Assembly: GCF_002245625.1 (NCBI RefSeq)
Contig: NZ_NOIG01000004.1
Coordinates: 620,001 to 684,000 of the forward strand
Reading direction: 5' to 3'
DNA: 64,000 nucleotides
From: Acidovorax kalamii
GTDB lineage: Bacteria > Pseudomonadota > Gammaproteobacteria > Burkholderiales > Burkholderiaceae_C
Part shown: piece by piece, positions 16,278 to 24,773 of the stretch
Layout of the letters: each line of letters starts with the position of its first letter
How positions within the stretch are numbered: position 1 is the stretch's first letter
Notes under the pieces: generated by a model
What the model saw: the letters and a program-made list of their open reading frames with translations, nothing else
Database searches by the model: none
Told to the model about the DNA's origin: nothing
Made by a program: the position numbers and the translations under genes

Positions 16278-17144
16278 ATGTCCCCCACCTCACGCTACGC
16301 CACCTGCGCTGGCTATGAAATCCACTACACGGAATGGGGTGCGCAGGACGCCCCGGTGGTGATTGCATGGCACGGCCTGGCGCGCACCGGGCGCGACATG
16401 GACCCGCTGGCGGCCCACCTCGCGTCGCGCTACCGCGTGATCTGCCCGGACACCCTGGGCCGGGGCCTGAGCCAGTGGGCGCGTGCCCCGCAGGACGAGT
16501 ACCGCCTGTCGTTCTACGCACGCATTGCGGCCGATCTGTTCGACCAATTGGGTGTTGAGAAAGCGCACTGGGTGGGCACGTCGATGGGCGGCGCCATCGG
16601 CACCGTGTGTGCTTCGGGCCTGTTCCAGCCGCAGCTCAAGGGCCGCATCCAGAGCCTGCTGCTCAACGACAACGCCCCGCGCCTGGCCGACGCCGCGCTG
16701 GAGCGCATCAAGGCCTATGCAGGCCACCCGCCCGCGTTCGACACCGTGCGGGAGCTGGAGGCGTTCTTCCGTCAGGTCTACACGCCCTACGGCTGGCTCA
16801 GCGATGCGCAGTGGTGCCTGCTGACCGAGAGCAGCACGCGCCGCCTGCCCGACGGCCGCGTGACGCCGCACTACGACCCGGCCATGGTGCAGCAGTTCAC
16901 CCACCACACCAACGACTACCTGATCTGGGACCACTACGACGCACTCGACATCCCCGTGTTGTGCCTGCGTGGCGAAGAGTCTGACCTGGTGCTGCGCGAC
17001 ACCACGGCCGAGATGCTGACCCGGGGCCCCGGCGCGCGCGGCCTGGCGCAGGTGGTGGAGGTGCCCGGCTGCGGCCACGCGCCCGCGCTCAATGTGCCGG
17101 AGCACTACGCACTGGTGGATGGCTTCCTGGCCCGCGCATCCTGA
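16278..17144 (+). CDS. Alpha/beta hydrolase
   Basis: 288 residues without a signal peptide, so probably cytoplasmic. It has the oxyanion motif WHGLARTG near residue 31, the nucleophile elbow GTSMGG (Ser102), an acidic residue in CLRGEESDLV and the final histidine in GCGHAPALN. Broad family; an intracellular ester or 3-hydroxybutyrate-oligomer hydrolase would fit as the last step after import, but this is inference from its place at the end of the PHB cluster. It is 45 bases after the second binding protein on the same strand. Confidence 0.8.
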   Translation: MSPTSRYATCAGYEIHYTEWGAQDAPVVIAWHGLARTGRDMDPLAAHLASRYRVICPDTLGRGLSQWARAPQDEYRLSFYARIAADLFDQLGVEKAHWVGTSMGGAIGTVCASGLFQPQLKGRIQSLLLNDNAPRLADAALERIKAYAGHPPAFDTVRELEAFFRQVYTPYGWLSDAQWCLLTESSTRRLPDGRVTPHYDPAMVQQFTHHTNDYLIWDHYDALDIPVLCLRGEESDLVLRDTTAEMLTRGPGARGLAQVVEVPGCGHAPALNVPEHYALVDGFLARAS

Positions 17145-17224
17145 GCGGACAGCGGGGAGCTGCGCAGCGTTGAACGCGAGGGCGCGGCGCAGTACATTGG
17201 GCTCAGTCCACTGAACCCGTTGCC

Positions 17225-17692
17225 ATGAAACCTCTGCTGCTCATCGCCTCGCACCTGCTTACCCTGGTCATCGGGTTTGCGCTGGGTGTGTATGTGCTGC
17301 CGATCCTGATCGCGCCCGACGCCCCCACGCTGCAGCAAATCCAGTCAAGCCAGCCCGCTGCGCAATGGACTGCCACGTTCCGCCGTGACCTGAAAGACAG
17401 CGACGCCCTGCACTGGGGCGAAGGCGCCGTGTCCATCAGCCCGCAGGCCATCAGCCTGGTGGGCAAGCTGGCCCCGGGGCCGGACTACAAGCTTTACCTG
17501 TCGCCCGAGTTTGTCGAGACCGAGGCAGACTTCAAACGCCTCAAGCCCCAGATGCTGCGCGTGGGCGATGTGAAAACGTTCAACAACTTCATCGTCCCGC
17601 TGCCGCAGGGCGTGGACCCGGCCAAGTTCAACACGGTGATTGTGTGGTGCGAAACTTTCAGCGAGTTCATCACCGCTGCGAAGTACCAATAA
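17225..17692 (+). CDS. DM13 domain protein, membrane-anchored
   Basis: 155 residues. One N-terminal hydrophobic segment (about residues 4-28) serves as anchor or uncleaved signal. The rest is a DM13-like domain: DALHWGEGAVSI near residue 60, GPDYKLYLSP near 87 and, at the end, VIVWCETFSEFIT containing the domain's conserved cysteine. DM13 has been proposed to take part in redox chemistry; no function is proved for bacterial single-domain versions. No clear ribosome site precedes the ATG. Confidence 0.8.
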   Translation: MKPLLLIASHLLTLVIGFALGVYVLPILIAPDAPTLQQIQSSQPAAQWTATFRRDLKDSDALHWGEGAVSISPQAISLVGKLAPGPDYKLYLSPEFVETEADFKRLKPQMLRVGDVKTFNNFIVPLPQGVDPAKFNTVIVWCETFSEFITAAKYQ

Positions 17693-17716
17693 CCAGGGGA
17701 GGGACGAAAGCGGGTG

Positions 17717-17959
17717 TCACTGGCCGATCTGCGCCAGCGCAGCCTGCAGCCCCGCCAGCCCACCCACGCGCTGGTTGTTGATGAAGATCTGCGGCATCTG
17801 CCGCACCGAAGGCCCGCACTTGGCATAAAACGCCAGGCGCTCTGCCTCGTCGTCGATCTTGATTTCCTCAAAAGGCAGCGAACGCGACTGCAGCAGCTTC
17901 TTGGCTGAATCGCATTGGGGGCAGGCGGATTTGGAGTAAACGGTGATTTGAAAAGTCAT
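17717..17959 (-). CDS. Glutaredoxin-like thiol-disulfide protein
   Basis: 80 residues with a compact thioredoxin fold. Active site CPQC at about residues 14-17 after ITVYSKSA, then the cis-proline segment VRQMPQIFIN and GGLAGL, which holds the glutathione-binding GG. This is the size of bacterial GrxC-type glutaredoxins. It lies divergent from the lipocalin operon and convergent with the DM13 gene. Confidence 0.9.
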   Translation of the reverse strand: MTFQITVYSKSACPQCDSAKKLLQSRSLPFEEIKIDDEAERLAFYAKCGPSVRQMPQIFINNQRVGGLAGLQAALAQIGQ

Positions 17960-18034
17960 GGGCAGAGTTTACGGGCGGGCCATGGCACCCGCTGCTGCCG
18001 GGCTTTGGGCACAACAGCGTTTGCGGTGGCAGAA

Positions 18035-18066
18035 TACCAATTGGTTTGTTTTGTGACTAATTGGTA
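18035..18066 (+). promoter_or_regulatory. Repeats before the lipocalin start (candidate operator)
   Basis: AATTGGT occurs at 18039-18045 and again at 18059-18065, exactly 20 bases apart, or two helical turns. The outer parts also form an inverted repeat TACCAAT...ATTGGTA. The AT-rich block sits directly before the first codon of the photolyase operon and could bind a regulator. No regulator gene is next to it, so the factor is unknown. Confidence 0.4.
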
Positions 18067-18070
18067 ATTT

Positions 18071-18637
18071 ATGCCCTTCTTCCTATCCTGCTTCCGCCGC
18101 TGCGCCTGGCTCGGGCTGGCCGTGGCGGCGCTTGCCTTGAGCGGCTGCTCGTCCACCCGCCCACCCGAGGGCATCACCCCCGTCACTCCGTTTGACCTGG
18201 CCCGCTATGAGGGCCGCTGGTACGAAGTGGCCCGGCTGGACCATTCGTTTGAACGTGGCATGACAGACGTGAGCGCCACCTACCAGCGCCAGGCGGACGG
18301 CAGCGTGCGCGTGCTCAACCGGGGTTTTGACACCGGCAAGAACGACTGGCGCCAGGCCGAGGGCAAGGCCCTGTTCACGGGCGATGCCAACACGGCCTCG
18401 CTCAAGGTGTCGTTCTTTGGTCCGTTCTACGGCGGCTACCACGTGGCCGCGCTGGACGCCAACTACCAGTGGGCGCTGGTGGTTGGGCCGGACCGCAGCT
18501 ACTGCTGGATCCTGTCGCGCACCACGCAACTGCCCCCTGGCGTGCGCGAACAACTCATCGCCCGCGCACAGGCCCTGGGCATCGACACCCAGGCGCTGAT
18601 CTGGGTGACCCATGAACGAACCGACCCACAACCATGA
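18071..18637 (+). CDS. blc: Outer-membrane lipocalin, Blc-like
   Basis: 188 residues. Signal with lipobox LSGC at about residues 24-27, then the lipocalin signature YEGRWYEVARLDHSFERG and a barrel ending SYCWILSRTTQ. Blc-type lipocalins are outer-membrane lipoproteins that bind lipids. The start is forced: an in-frame TAA lies at 18065-18067, only three bases before the ATG, and no ribosome site is possible to see there, so the message may be leaderless. It is first of a tight operon; its last four bases overlap the next ATG. Confidence 0.92.
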   Translation: MPFFLSCFRRCAWLGLAVAALALSGCSSTRPPEGITPVTPFDLARYEGRWYEVARLDHSFERGMTDVSATYQRQADGSVRVLNRGFDTGKNDWRQAEGKALFTGDANTASLKVSFFGPFYGGYHVAALDANYQWALVVGPDRSYCWILSRTTQLPPGVREQLIARAQALGIDTQALIWVTHERTDPQP

Positions 18638-19647
18638 GCCTTGCTACGCCACAAACCATCGCCGTCATTGGCGCAGGCCTGGCAGGCTTGTCGTGCGCGC
18701 AGGCGCTGCTGCAGGCAGGCCACACGGTGCATGTGTTCGACAAATCCCGTGGCCCGTCTGGCCGCATGAGCACCCGCCGCGCCGAAGACGACAACGGCCC
18801 CTGGCAGTGCGACCACGGCGCCCAATACTTCACCGCCCGCGACCCTGCCTTTCGCGCCGAGGTGGCCCGCTGGCAGCAGGCCGGAGTGGCTGCGTTGTGG
18901 AATGCCCGGCTGGCCAGCTTTGACGGCACCGCCTGGACCACCCCGGCCACCCCGCTGGAGCGATTTGTGGGCACACCGCGCATGACTTCGCCCGCCGCCT
19001 GGCTGGTGCAGCACTTGGGCGCGCCTGCGCTGGCGCAGTGGCAAACCACCGTGCAGCGGCTGGACCACGCCGAGGGCGGTTGGACCATCACCTCGTCAGA
19101 GCACGGCCTGCACAGCCCGCGTTACAGCGCCGTGCTGCTGGCCGTGCCCGCCCCGCAGACCGTGCCCTTGCTTGCCGCCGTGGCCCCTGCAGGCGCCGCC
19201 TTGGCCGCCAGCGCCCGCATGCGTGGCAGCTGGGCTGTGATGCTGCGCTACGCCAGCCCTGTGGCCCTGCCATGGGAGGGCGCGTTCATCAACACCGGCC
19301 CGCTGCGCTGGGTGGCGCGCGACAGCAGCAAACCCGGCCGCACGGGGCAAGAGACCTGGCTGCTGCATGCCAGCGCCGAGTGGAGCGAGGCCCATATCGA
19401 AGACAGTGCCGAGGCCGTCACGGCCGCATTGCTCGCCGCCTTTGCCGCCCTGGGTGGCCCCGCACCTTTGGCCGCCACCGCCCACCGTTGGCGCTATGCC
19501 GACACCGAACCCGCGCTCACGCAGGGCAGCTGGTGGGATGCGCAAATGCGCCTGGGCCTGTGTGGCGACTGGCTCCATGGCGGCAAGGTCGAAGGTGCGT
19601 GGCTCAGCGGGCGTGCGCTGGCCCAGCAGGTGTTGAAGCCTGCGTAG
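18634..19647 (+). CDS. FAD/NAD(P)-dependent oxidoreductase, renalase-like
   Basis: 337 residues. N-terminal dinucleotide fold IAVIGAGLAGLSCAQALLQAG, then KSRGPSGRMSTRR, the second flavin motif typical of renalase-like amine oxidases. The C-terminal FAD motif reads LGLCGDWLHGGKVEGAWLSG. The ATG overlaps the lipocalin stop (ATGA). The substrate is unknown. Homologues in my memory often accompany photolyase genes, which agrees with the downstream neighbours. Confidence 0.88.
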   Translation: MSLATPQTIAVIGAGLAGLSCAQALLQAGHTVHVFDKSRGPSGRMSTRRAEDDNGPWQCDHGAQYFTARDPAFRAEVARWQQAGVAALWNARLASFDGTAWTTPATPLERFVGTPRMTSPAAWLVQHLGAPALAQWQTTVQRLDHAEGGWTITSSEHGLHSPRYSAVLLAVPAPQTVPLLAAVAPAGAALAASARMRGSWAVMLRYASPVALPWEGAFINTGPLRWVARDSSKPGRTGQETWLLHASAEWSEAHIEDSAEAVTAALLAAFAALGGPAPLAATAHRWRYADTEPALTQGSWWDAQMRLGLCGDWLHGGKVEGAWLSGRALAQQVLKPA

Positions 19648-19665
19648 CCCACCCACAGGCCCGCC

Positions 19666-19848
19666 ATGCGCATGCGCAAAAAATCAGACCTTCCGCAGAA
19701 GACCTGCCAACACTGCGGCCTGCCCTTCACCTGGCGCAAGAAGTGGGAGAAGGTGTGGGACGAGGTGAAATATTGCTCCGACCGCTGCCGCAACGAACGC
19801 AAGCGCAGCAGCACTTCGCAAGGCGTGGCAGGGGAGGGCACCGCATGA
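19666..19848 (+). CDS. DUF2256 small zinc-ribbon-like protein
   Basis: 60 residues, basic, with CQHC at about 14-17 and CSDRC at about 42-46, a likely metal-binding four-cysteine knuckle. The core [15 protein letters not shown] is typical of DUF2256, a family I associate with photolyase neighbourhoods. The stop overlaps the next start in ATGA. Function unknown. Confidence 0.88.
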   Translation: MRMRKKSDLPQKTCQHCGLPFTWRKKWEKVWDEVKYCSDRCRNERKRSSTSQGVAGEGTA

Positions 19849-21161
19849 GCACCGTGCTGTTCTGGTTTCGCAACGACCTGCGGCTGCACGACCAGCCCGC
19901 GCTGCACGCAGCGCTCACCAGCGGGGCTACCCATCTGCTGCCCGTGGTGTGCCTGCCCGCGCCCGATGAACGCACGCCCTGGGGTTTTGCCCGCGTCGGC
20001 CCACACCGCCGCGCCTTCACCGCTGCCGCGCTGCGCGGTCTGCATCAACAGACGAGTGTATTGGGCAACCCGCTGCTGATCTGTCAGACCCCACCCGCCA
20101 CCGCCTTGCCGCAACTGGCCCAGGCCTTGGGGGCCACCACCGTGGTGTGCGAAGACATTCCCGTCCCTTACGAACAGGCGGAAGTCGCCGCCCTGCGCGC
20201 GGCAGGCCTGCAGGTGCGTAGCGTATGGCACAGCAGTCTGCTGCACCCGGCCGACATGCCCTGGCCTGCCTCTGACCTGCCCGGTGTGTTTACCAGCTTC
20301 CGGCAGAAGGTCGAGCGCGCAGGCATCACCCCCGCTGTACCACTGCCAGCACCCGCCCGGCTGCTGCCGCCGCCCCAAGTGCCTGCACCCGTGTTGCAGG
20401 CCGTGGGCGCAGAGCAGGGCGCTGCCAGCATCCAGCAACCCACACCGCCCCAGGGCAGCGATGCGCGCTCGTCCTTCCCCTACGGAACGCCTGCTTGCGA
20501 TGGCAGCGAGGCCGCCGCGTTGGCCCACCTGGCGCAGTACCTTGCCCGCAAGCTGCCCCACAGCTACAAGGCCACGCGCAACGGACTCACGGGGCTGGAC
20601 TACTCCAGCAAGTTCTCGCCCTGGGTGGCCACGGGGGCGCTCTCGCCGCGCCAGATCTATGCGGATCTGAAAACCTTTGAGCGCGACCACGGTGCCAACG
20701 ATGGCACCTACTGGCTGTGGTTTGAGCTGCTGTGGCGCGACTACTTTCGGCTGCTGCACCTGCAATACGGCGCAGCGCTGTACCGGGCGCGGGGGCTGTC
20801 AGAACTGCCACCCGCCCCACATAACCCGCGCGACTTTGAACGCTGGTGCCGGGGCGAGACGGGCGAGCCGCTGGTCGATGCCGCCATGCGTGAGCTGGCT
20901 GCCACCGGGTATCTGAGCAACCGCCTGCGCCAGGTGGTGGCCAGCTACCTCATCTACGACCTGCACAGCGACTGGCGCGCTGGCGCCGCGTGGTTTGAAT
21001 CGCAACTGGTGGACTACGACGTGTACAGCAACCAGGCCAACTGGCTCTACATCGCCGGGCGCGGCACCGACCCGCGCGGGGGGCGCCGCTTCAACCCCAT
21101 CAAGCAGGCGCAAGACCACGATGCCGATGGCAGCTACCGCCGCCTGTGGGGCACGGCATGA
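19845..21161 (+). CDS. DASH-family cryptochrome / single-strand-type photolyase
   Basis: 438 residues. The N-terminal Rossmann antenna domain starts [17 protein letters not shown]; the FAD domain has [20 protein letters not shown] and LLWRDYFR. The C-terminal region [20 protein letters not shown] and [14 protein letters not shown] is characteristic of Cry-DASH proteins rather than class-I CPD photolyases. Members repair pyrimidine dimers in single-stranded DNA or act as photoreceptors. Start at 19845 overlaps DUF2256 (ATGA); the stop overlaps the next start likewise. Confidence 0.9.
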   Translation: MSTVLFWFRNDLRLHDQPALHAALTSGATHLLPVVCLPAPDERTPWGFARVGPHRRAFTAAALRGLHQQTSVLGNPLLICQTPPATALPQLAQALGATTVVCEDIPVPYEQAEVAALRAAGLQVRSVWHSSLLHPADMPWPASDLPGVFTSFRQKVERAGITPAVPLPAPARLLPPPQVPAPVLQAVGAEQGAASIQQPTPPQGSDARSSFPYGTPACDGSEAAALAHLAQYLARKLPHSYKATRNGLTGLDYSSKFSPWVATGALSPRQIYADLKTFERDHGANDGTYWLWFELLWRDYFRLLHLQYGAALYRARGLSELPPAPHNPRDFERWCRGETGEPLVDAAMRELAATGYLSNRLRQVVASYLIYDLHSDWRAGAAWFESQLVDYDVYSNQANWLYIAGRGTDPRGGRRFNPIKQAQDHDADGSYRRLWGTA

Positions 21162-22708
21162 CCACGCCGCCGTCCCGCACTCACATCCTGCGACTGCTGC
21201 TGGGCGACCAGCTCAACCCCGAGCATTCGTGGTTCGCCGCGCAGGACGAAGGCGTGGTCTACGTGCTGATGGAAGTGCGGCAAGAGACGGACTATGTGCT
21301 GCACCACGCGCAAAAAATCCTCGCCATCTTTGCCGCCATGCGAGACCTGGCCCGCCACCTGCGCGAGGCCGGGCACCGCGTGCGCTACGTGGCGATTGAT
21401 GACGCCAGCAACCGCCAGTCCATCCCCGCCAACCTGGCCGCCCTCATGGCGCACTACGGCGCGCAGACGCTGCAATACCAGCACCCCGACGAATGGCGGC
21501 TGGACGAGCAACTGTGCACCTGGGGTGCAGAGCAGACGTTTGCCGTGCAGGCCATCAGCAGCGAGCACTTCTACACCACCCGCACCGAAATGGCCGAGGT
21601 GTTCCAAGGCCGCAAGCAGTGGCTGATGGAGCATTTCTACCGCCGCATGCGCCAGCGCCACAGCGTGCTGATCGACGAGGCTGGCGAACCCGAAGGCGGC
21701 CAGTGGAACTACGACCACGACAACCGCAAGCCCTGGCCCGGCACACCGGCATTGCCGCCCGACGCCCGTCCCACGCACGACCACAGCGCCCTGTGGGCCA
21801 CCATTCAGGCCGCAGGCGTGCAAAGCTTTGGCCACCCGCAGGCCCACGCGCTGCGCTGGCCGCTGAACCGGGCCGAGGCACTGGCGTGGCTGGACCATTT
21901 CATCACCACCACGCTGCCGGACTTTGGTGCGTATGAGGACGCCATGAGCACGAAGAGCAGCAGGCTTTTTCACTCCCTGCTGTCCTTCGCACTCAACACC
22001 AAAATGCTGCGCCCGCATGAGGTGGTGCAACGCGCCCAGGCCGCTTACCACGCAGGCACTGCGCCCCTGCCTGCCGTGGAGGGCTTTGTCCGCCAGATCC
22101 TCGGCTGGCGCGAATACGTGCGCGGTATCTACTGGGCCCATATGCCCGGCTATGACGAGCGCAACGCCCTGGGCCACAGCACGCCGCTGCCTGACTGGTT
22201 CTGGACGGGCAAGACCCGCATGCGCTGCATGCAGCACGCCGTGGGCCAGTCGTTAGAGCATGCGTACGCCCACCACATCCAGCGCCTCATGGTCATCGGC
22301 AACTTTGCGCTGCTGGCGGGGTTGGACCCTGCCGCCGTGCACCGCTGGTATCTGGGCGTGTACATCGACGCCTTTGAATGGGTGGAAGTGCCCAACACCG
22401 TGGGCATGAGCCAGTTTGCCGACGGCGGCCTGCTGGCCACCAAACCCTATGTGAGCAGCGCCGCCTACATCGACCGCATGAGCGACTACTGCAGCGGTTG
22501 TCACTACGACAAAAAGCAAAAGGTAGGCGTCCGCGCTTGTCCGTACAACGCCCTGTACTGGGACTTCTTTGCGCGCAACGAAGGCACGCTGGGCAGCAAC
22601 TTCCGCCTCGGCATGGTGTACCGCCAGTTGCAGAAGATGCAGGGCCCGCAGCTCGATGCGCTGCGCGAGCATGCGGCCAGCCTGCGCACGCGGCTGGATG
22701 CGCTGTAG
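21158..22708 (+). CDS. Iron-sulfur bacterial cryptochrome/photolyase (FeS-BCP, (6-4) type)
   Basis: 516 residues. Begins ILRLLLGDQLNPEHSWF, typical of the prokaryotic (6-4) photolyase-like group. Four cysteines suited to a [4Fe-4S] cluster are visible: one in RMRCMQH and three in DYCSGCHYD and RACPYN near residue 450, as in Agrobacterium PhrB. The C-terminal ALYWDFFARN block is also typical. It probably repairs (6-4) photoproducts using light. The ATG overlaps the Cry-DASH stop. Confidence 0.92.
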   Translation: MTTPPSRTHILRLLLGDQLNPEHSWFAAQDEGVVYVLMEVRQETDYVLHHAQKILAIFAAMRDLARHLREAGHRVRYVAIDDASNRQSIPANLAALMAHYGAQTLQYQHPDEWRLDEQLCTWGAEQTFAVQAISSEHFYTTRTEMAEVFQGRKQWLMEHFYRRMRQRHSVLIDEAGEPEGGQWNYDHDNRKPWPGTPALPPDARPTHDHSALWATIQAAGVQSFGHPQAHALRWPLNRAEALAWLDHFITTTLPDFGAYEDAMSTKSSRLFHSLLSFALNTKMLRPHEVVQRAQAAYHAGTAPLPAVEGFVRQILGWREYVRGIYWAHMPGYDERNALGHSTPLPDWFWTGKTRMRCMQHAVGQSLEHAYAHHIQRLMVIGNFALLAGLDPAAVHRWYLGVYIDAFEWVEVPNTVGMSQFADGGLLATKPYVSSAAYIDRMSDYCSGCHYDKKQKVGVRACPYNALYWDFFARNEGTLGSNFRLGMVYRQLQKMQGPQLDALREHAASLRTRLDAL

Positions 22709-22754
22709 CCTGCCTGCCCATCACCCCACGACACCCCCACCGCAGGACCGCGCT

Positions 22755-23492
22755 ATGTCTAACCCACAGCCACCCGCCTCGCCGTTCGCGTCCCTGCAGT
22801 CCCTGCCCGAGGGATACCGCGCCCTGGTCATCGGCTCCACCGGCGCCATCGGCAACGCCTTCCTCGCCCACCTGCAGGCCGATCCGCGCTGCGCACTGGC
22901 CGTGGGCCTGGGCCGCCACACCAGCCCGGCGGTCGATCTGGATGACGAAGCTACCATCGCCGCCGCCGCCCAGCAGCTCAAGGCCCAAGGCCCGTGGCAC
23001 TGCATCATCCACGCCGCAGGCCTGTTGCACGGCCCCCACGGCATGCCTGAAAAGCGCTTGGGCCAGTTGAACTACACGCAGATGGAAGCCACCTTCCGCA
23101 CCAACACCTTCGGCCCCGCTCTCGTGCTGGCCCACTTTGCACCGCTGTTGCCCAAACAGGGGCGCGGCCTGCTGGCCGTGCTCTCGGCAAAGGTGGGCAG
23201 CATTGGCGACAACCGCCTGGGCGGCTGGTACAGCTACCGCGCCAGCAAGGCCGCGCTCAACATGCTGGTCAAAACGGCTGCCATCGAAGTGGCCCGCACC
23301 CACCCGCAGGCCGTGCTGGTGGCGCTGCACCCGGGCACCGTCAACTCGGCCTTGTCGGCCCCGTTCAATGGCGCAGAAATCGGCCGTCCCGCTGCAGATG
23401 CGGCGGGCGACATGCTGCGGGTGCTGGATGGGTTGCCGGTGGAGGAAACGGGGTGCTTTTACGCCTACAGCGGCGACAAGCTGCCGTGGTGA
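22755..23492 (+). CDS. Short-chain dehydrogenase/reductase
   Basis: 245 residues. Cofactor motif VIGSTGAIG near residue 25, the acidic DLDD after the second strand, NTFGP, the catalytic serine in VLSAKVGS and the YSYRASKAA Tyr-x-x-x-Lys pair. It resembles the C-factor/CsgA-like SDR group. It is 46 bases after the Fe-S photolyase and closes the operon. Substrate unknown. Confidence 0.88.
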   Translation: MSNPQPPASPFASLQSLPEGYRALVIGSTGAIGNAFLAHLQADPRCALAVGLGRHTSPAVDLDDEATIAAAAQQLKAQGPWHCIIHAAGLLHGPHGMPEKRLGQLNYTQMEATFRTNTFGPALVLAHFAPLLPKQGRGLLAVLSAKVGSIGDNRLGGWYSYRASKAALNMLVKTAAIEVARTHPQAVLVALHPGTVNSALSAPFNGAEIGRPAADAAGDMLRVLDGLPVEETGCFYAYSGDKLPW

Positions 23493-23504
23493 TGGCGACG
23501 TGGA

Positions 23505-23567
23505 TTGCTATGGTTTTGATACCGATGGTGCAATGCCATCGGGCGGTAGCAGCCTTTTTAAGCATTT
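23505..23567 (-). repeat. Dispersed intergenic repeat, copy 3
   Basis: Minus-strand reading begins near AAAATGCTTAAAAAGGC and ends CGGTATCAAAACCATAGCAA, the same order of blocks as copies 1, 2 and 5. It lies just after the SDR stop. The following 120 bases up to the phosphotransferase gene show nothing I recognise. Confidence 0.55.
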
Positions 23568-23686
23568 TCTAGTGATGTAGCTGTTTTCCCGCTAGTACCA
23601 GCCTGGGGGGAGCGACAACGTCTGGGTGCAAGCCCATCGAACCACGTCGCACGGGTGTTTCATGCTGCATCCATGGAGAATGCCGC

Positions 23687-24715
23687 ATGCTTTCACCAAC
23701 ATCGCATGACCTCAGCCCGATTGCCTCGCACACCACAGCCGCTGCCTCTGCCGTGAGTGTTTGGGTGGCGCAGCACTACGGCCTGCCAGTGCAGCAGTGT
23801 TACCTGATCCGCCGCAACCTCAATGACAACTACGCCGTGCGGGCCACGGATGGCAGCCGCTATGTGGCGCGGCTTTGCGCCATCCGGCCGCGCGGTCCGT
23901 TCAATGTGGATTTCGAGGTCGCGCTGCTGGCCCATCTGCACGCACAGGGTGTGGGCGTGGCCACACCGGTCCTGGCTGCGAATGGTGCTGCCAGCGTTAC
24001 CCTGCCGTTCCCAGAGGGGCCGCGTGCGCTGGTCCTGTTTCGCCACTGCGATGGTGCCGTGCCCGATACGCCAGAAGAACTGCACCTGACCGGCGCCACG
24101 CTGGCGCAGATTCACAGCGCCGCGCAAAGCTTCACAGGCCCCGCAAGCCGCTATGTGCTGGACGGCCACCACCTTGCAGGCCGCACGCTGGACTACCTTG
24201 CCGCCCATCCCGAGATCGACCCTTCCGTGCTGGATGCCTACCGGCAACTGATTGAGCGCCTTCTGAGCGAGCTGGCGGAAGTTGAGGGCACCTTGACCCG
24301 CGTGATGTGCCACGGCGACACGCATGGCTTCAACAACCATGTGACCACCGATGCCGATGGTGTGCAGCGCGCCGCCTTCTTTGACTTTGACGACGCCGGG
24401 CCAGGGTTCCTGACCTATGACCTGTGTGTGTGGCTGTGGTCGAACCTGCCGCGCAAGGCCCCCATGGAGCCTGACGACGCCTTGCTCAAGCGCTGGCAGC
24501 AGTACTTGGCTGGCTACCGCGCAGGGGGCGGCCTTGTCACCGATGCCGACCTCGCCGCCTTGCCGCTCTTCGTGCAGTTGCGGCATCTGTGGAACATGGG
24601 GGAGGGCGTGGCGCGCATCCACCACTGGGGCGCCAACATGATGTCTGCCGACTGGATCAAGAAGCAGCTCGATGTGATGGCCGCTTGGGCCCGGCTGCAA
24701 TTGCCCAGCGCCTGA
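23687..24715 (+). CDS. Phosphotransferase, APH/choline kinase-like
   Basis: 342 residues of the aminoglycoside phosphotransferase fold. YVARLC holds a likely position of the ATP-binding strand, VMCHGDTHGFNNH carries the catalytic Asp and Asn, and AFFDFDDAGPGF the metal-binding Asp residues. Similar to homoserine-kinase-II-like members; the substrate could be an amino alcohol or a sugar. No resistance function is implied. It stands alone, convergent with map. Confidence 0.85.
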   Translation: MLSPTSHDLSPIASHTTAAASAVSVWVAQHYGLPVQQCYLIRRNLNDNYAVRATDGSRYVARLCAIRPRGPFNVDFEVALLAHLHAQGVGVATPVLAANGAASVTLPFPEGPRALVLFRHCDGAVPDTPEELHLTGATLAQIHSAAQSFTGPASRYVLDGHHLAGRTLDYLAAHPEIDPSVLDAYRQLIERLLSELAEVEGTLTRVMCHGDTHGFNNHVTTDADGVQRAAFFDFDDAGPGFLTYDLCVWLWSNLPRKAPMEPDDALLKRWQQYLAGYRAGGGLVTDADLAALPLFVQLRHLWNMGEGVARIHHWGANMMSADWIKKQLDVMAAWARLQLPSA

Positions 24716-24773
24716 TGTTCCCTTGCCTATTAAGGGCGCCAGGCTTTGCCCCCACTTTGCAGCGCCGGTTTGG

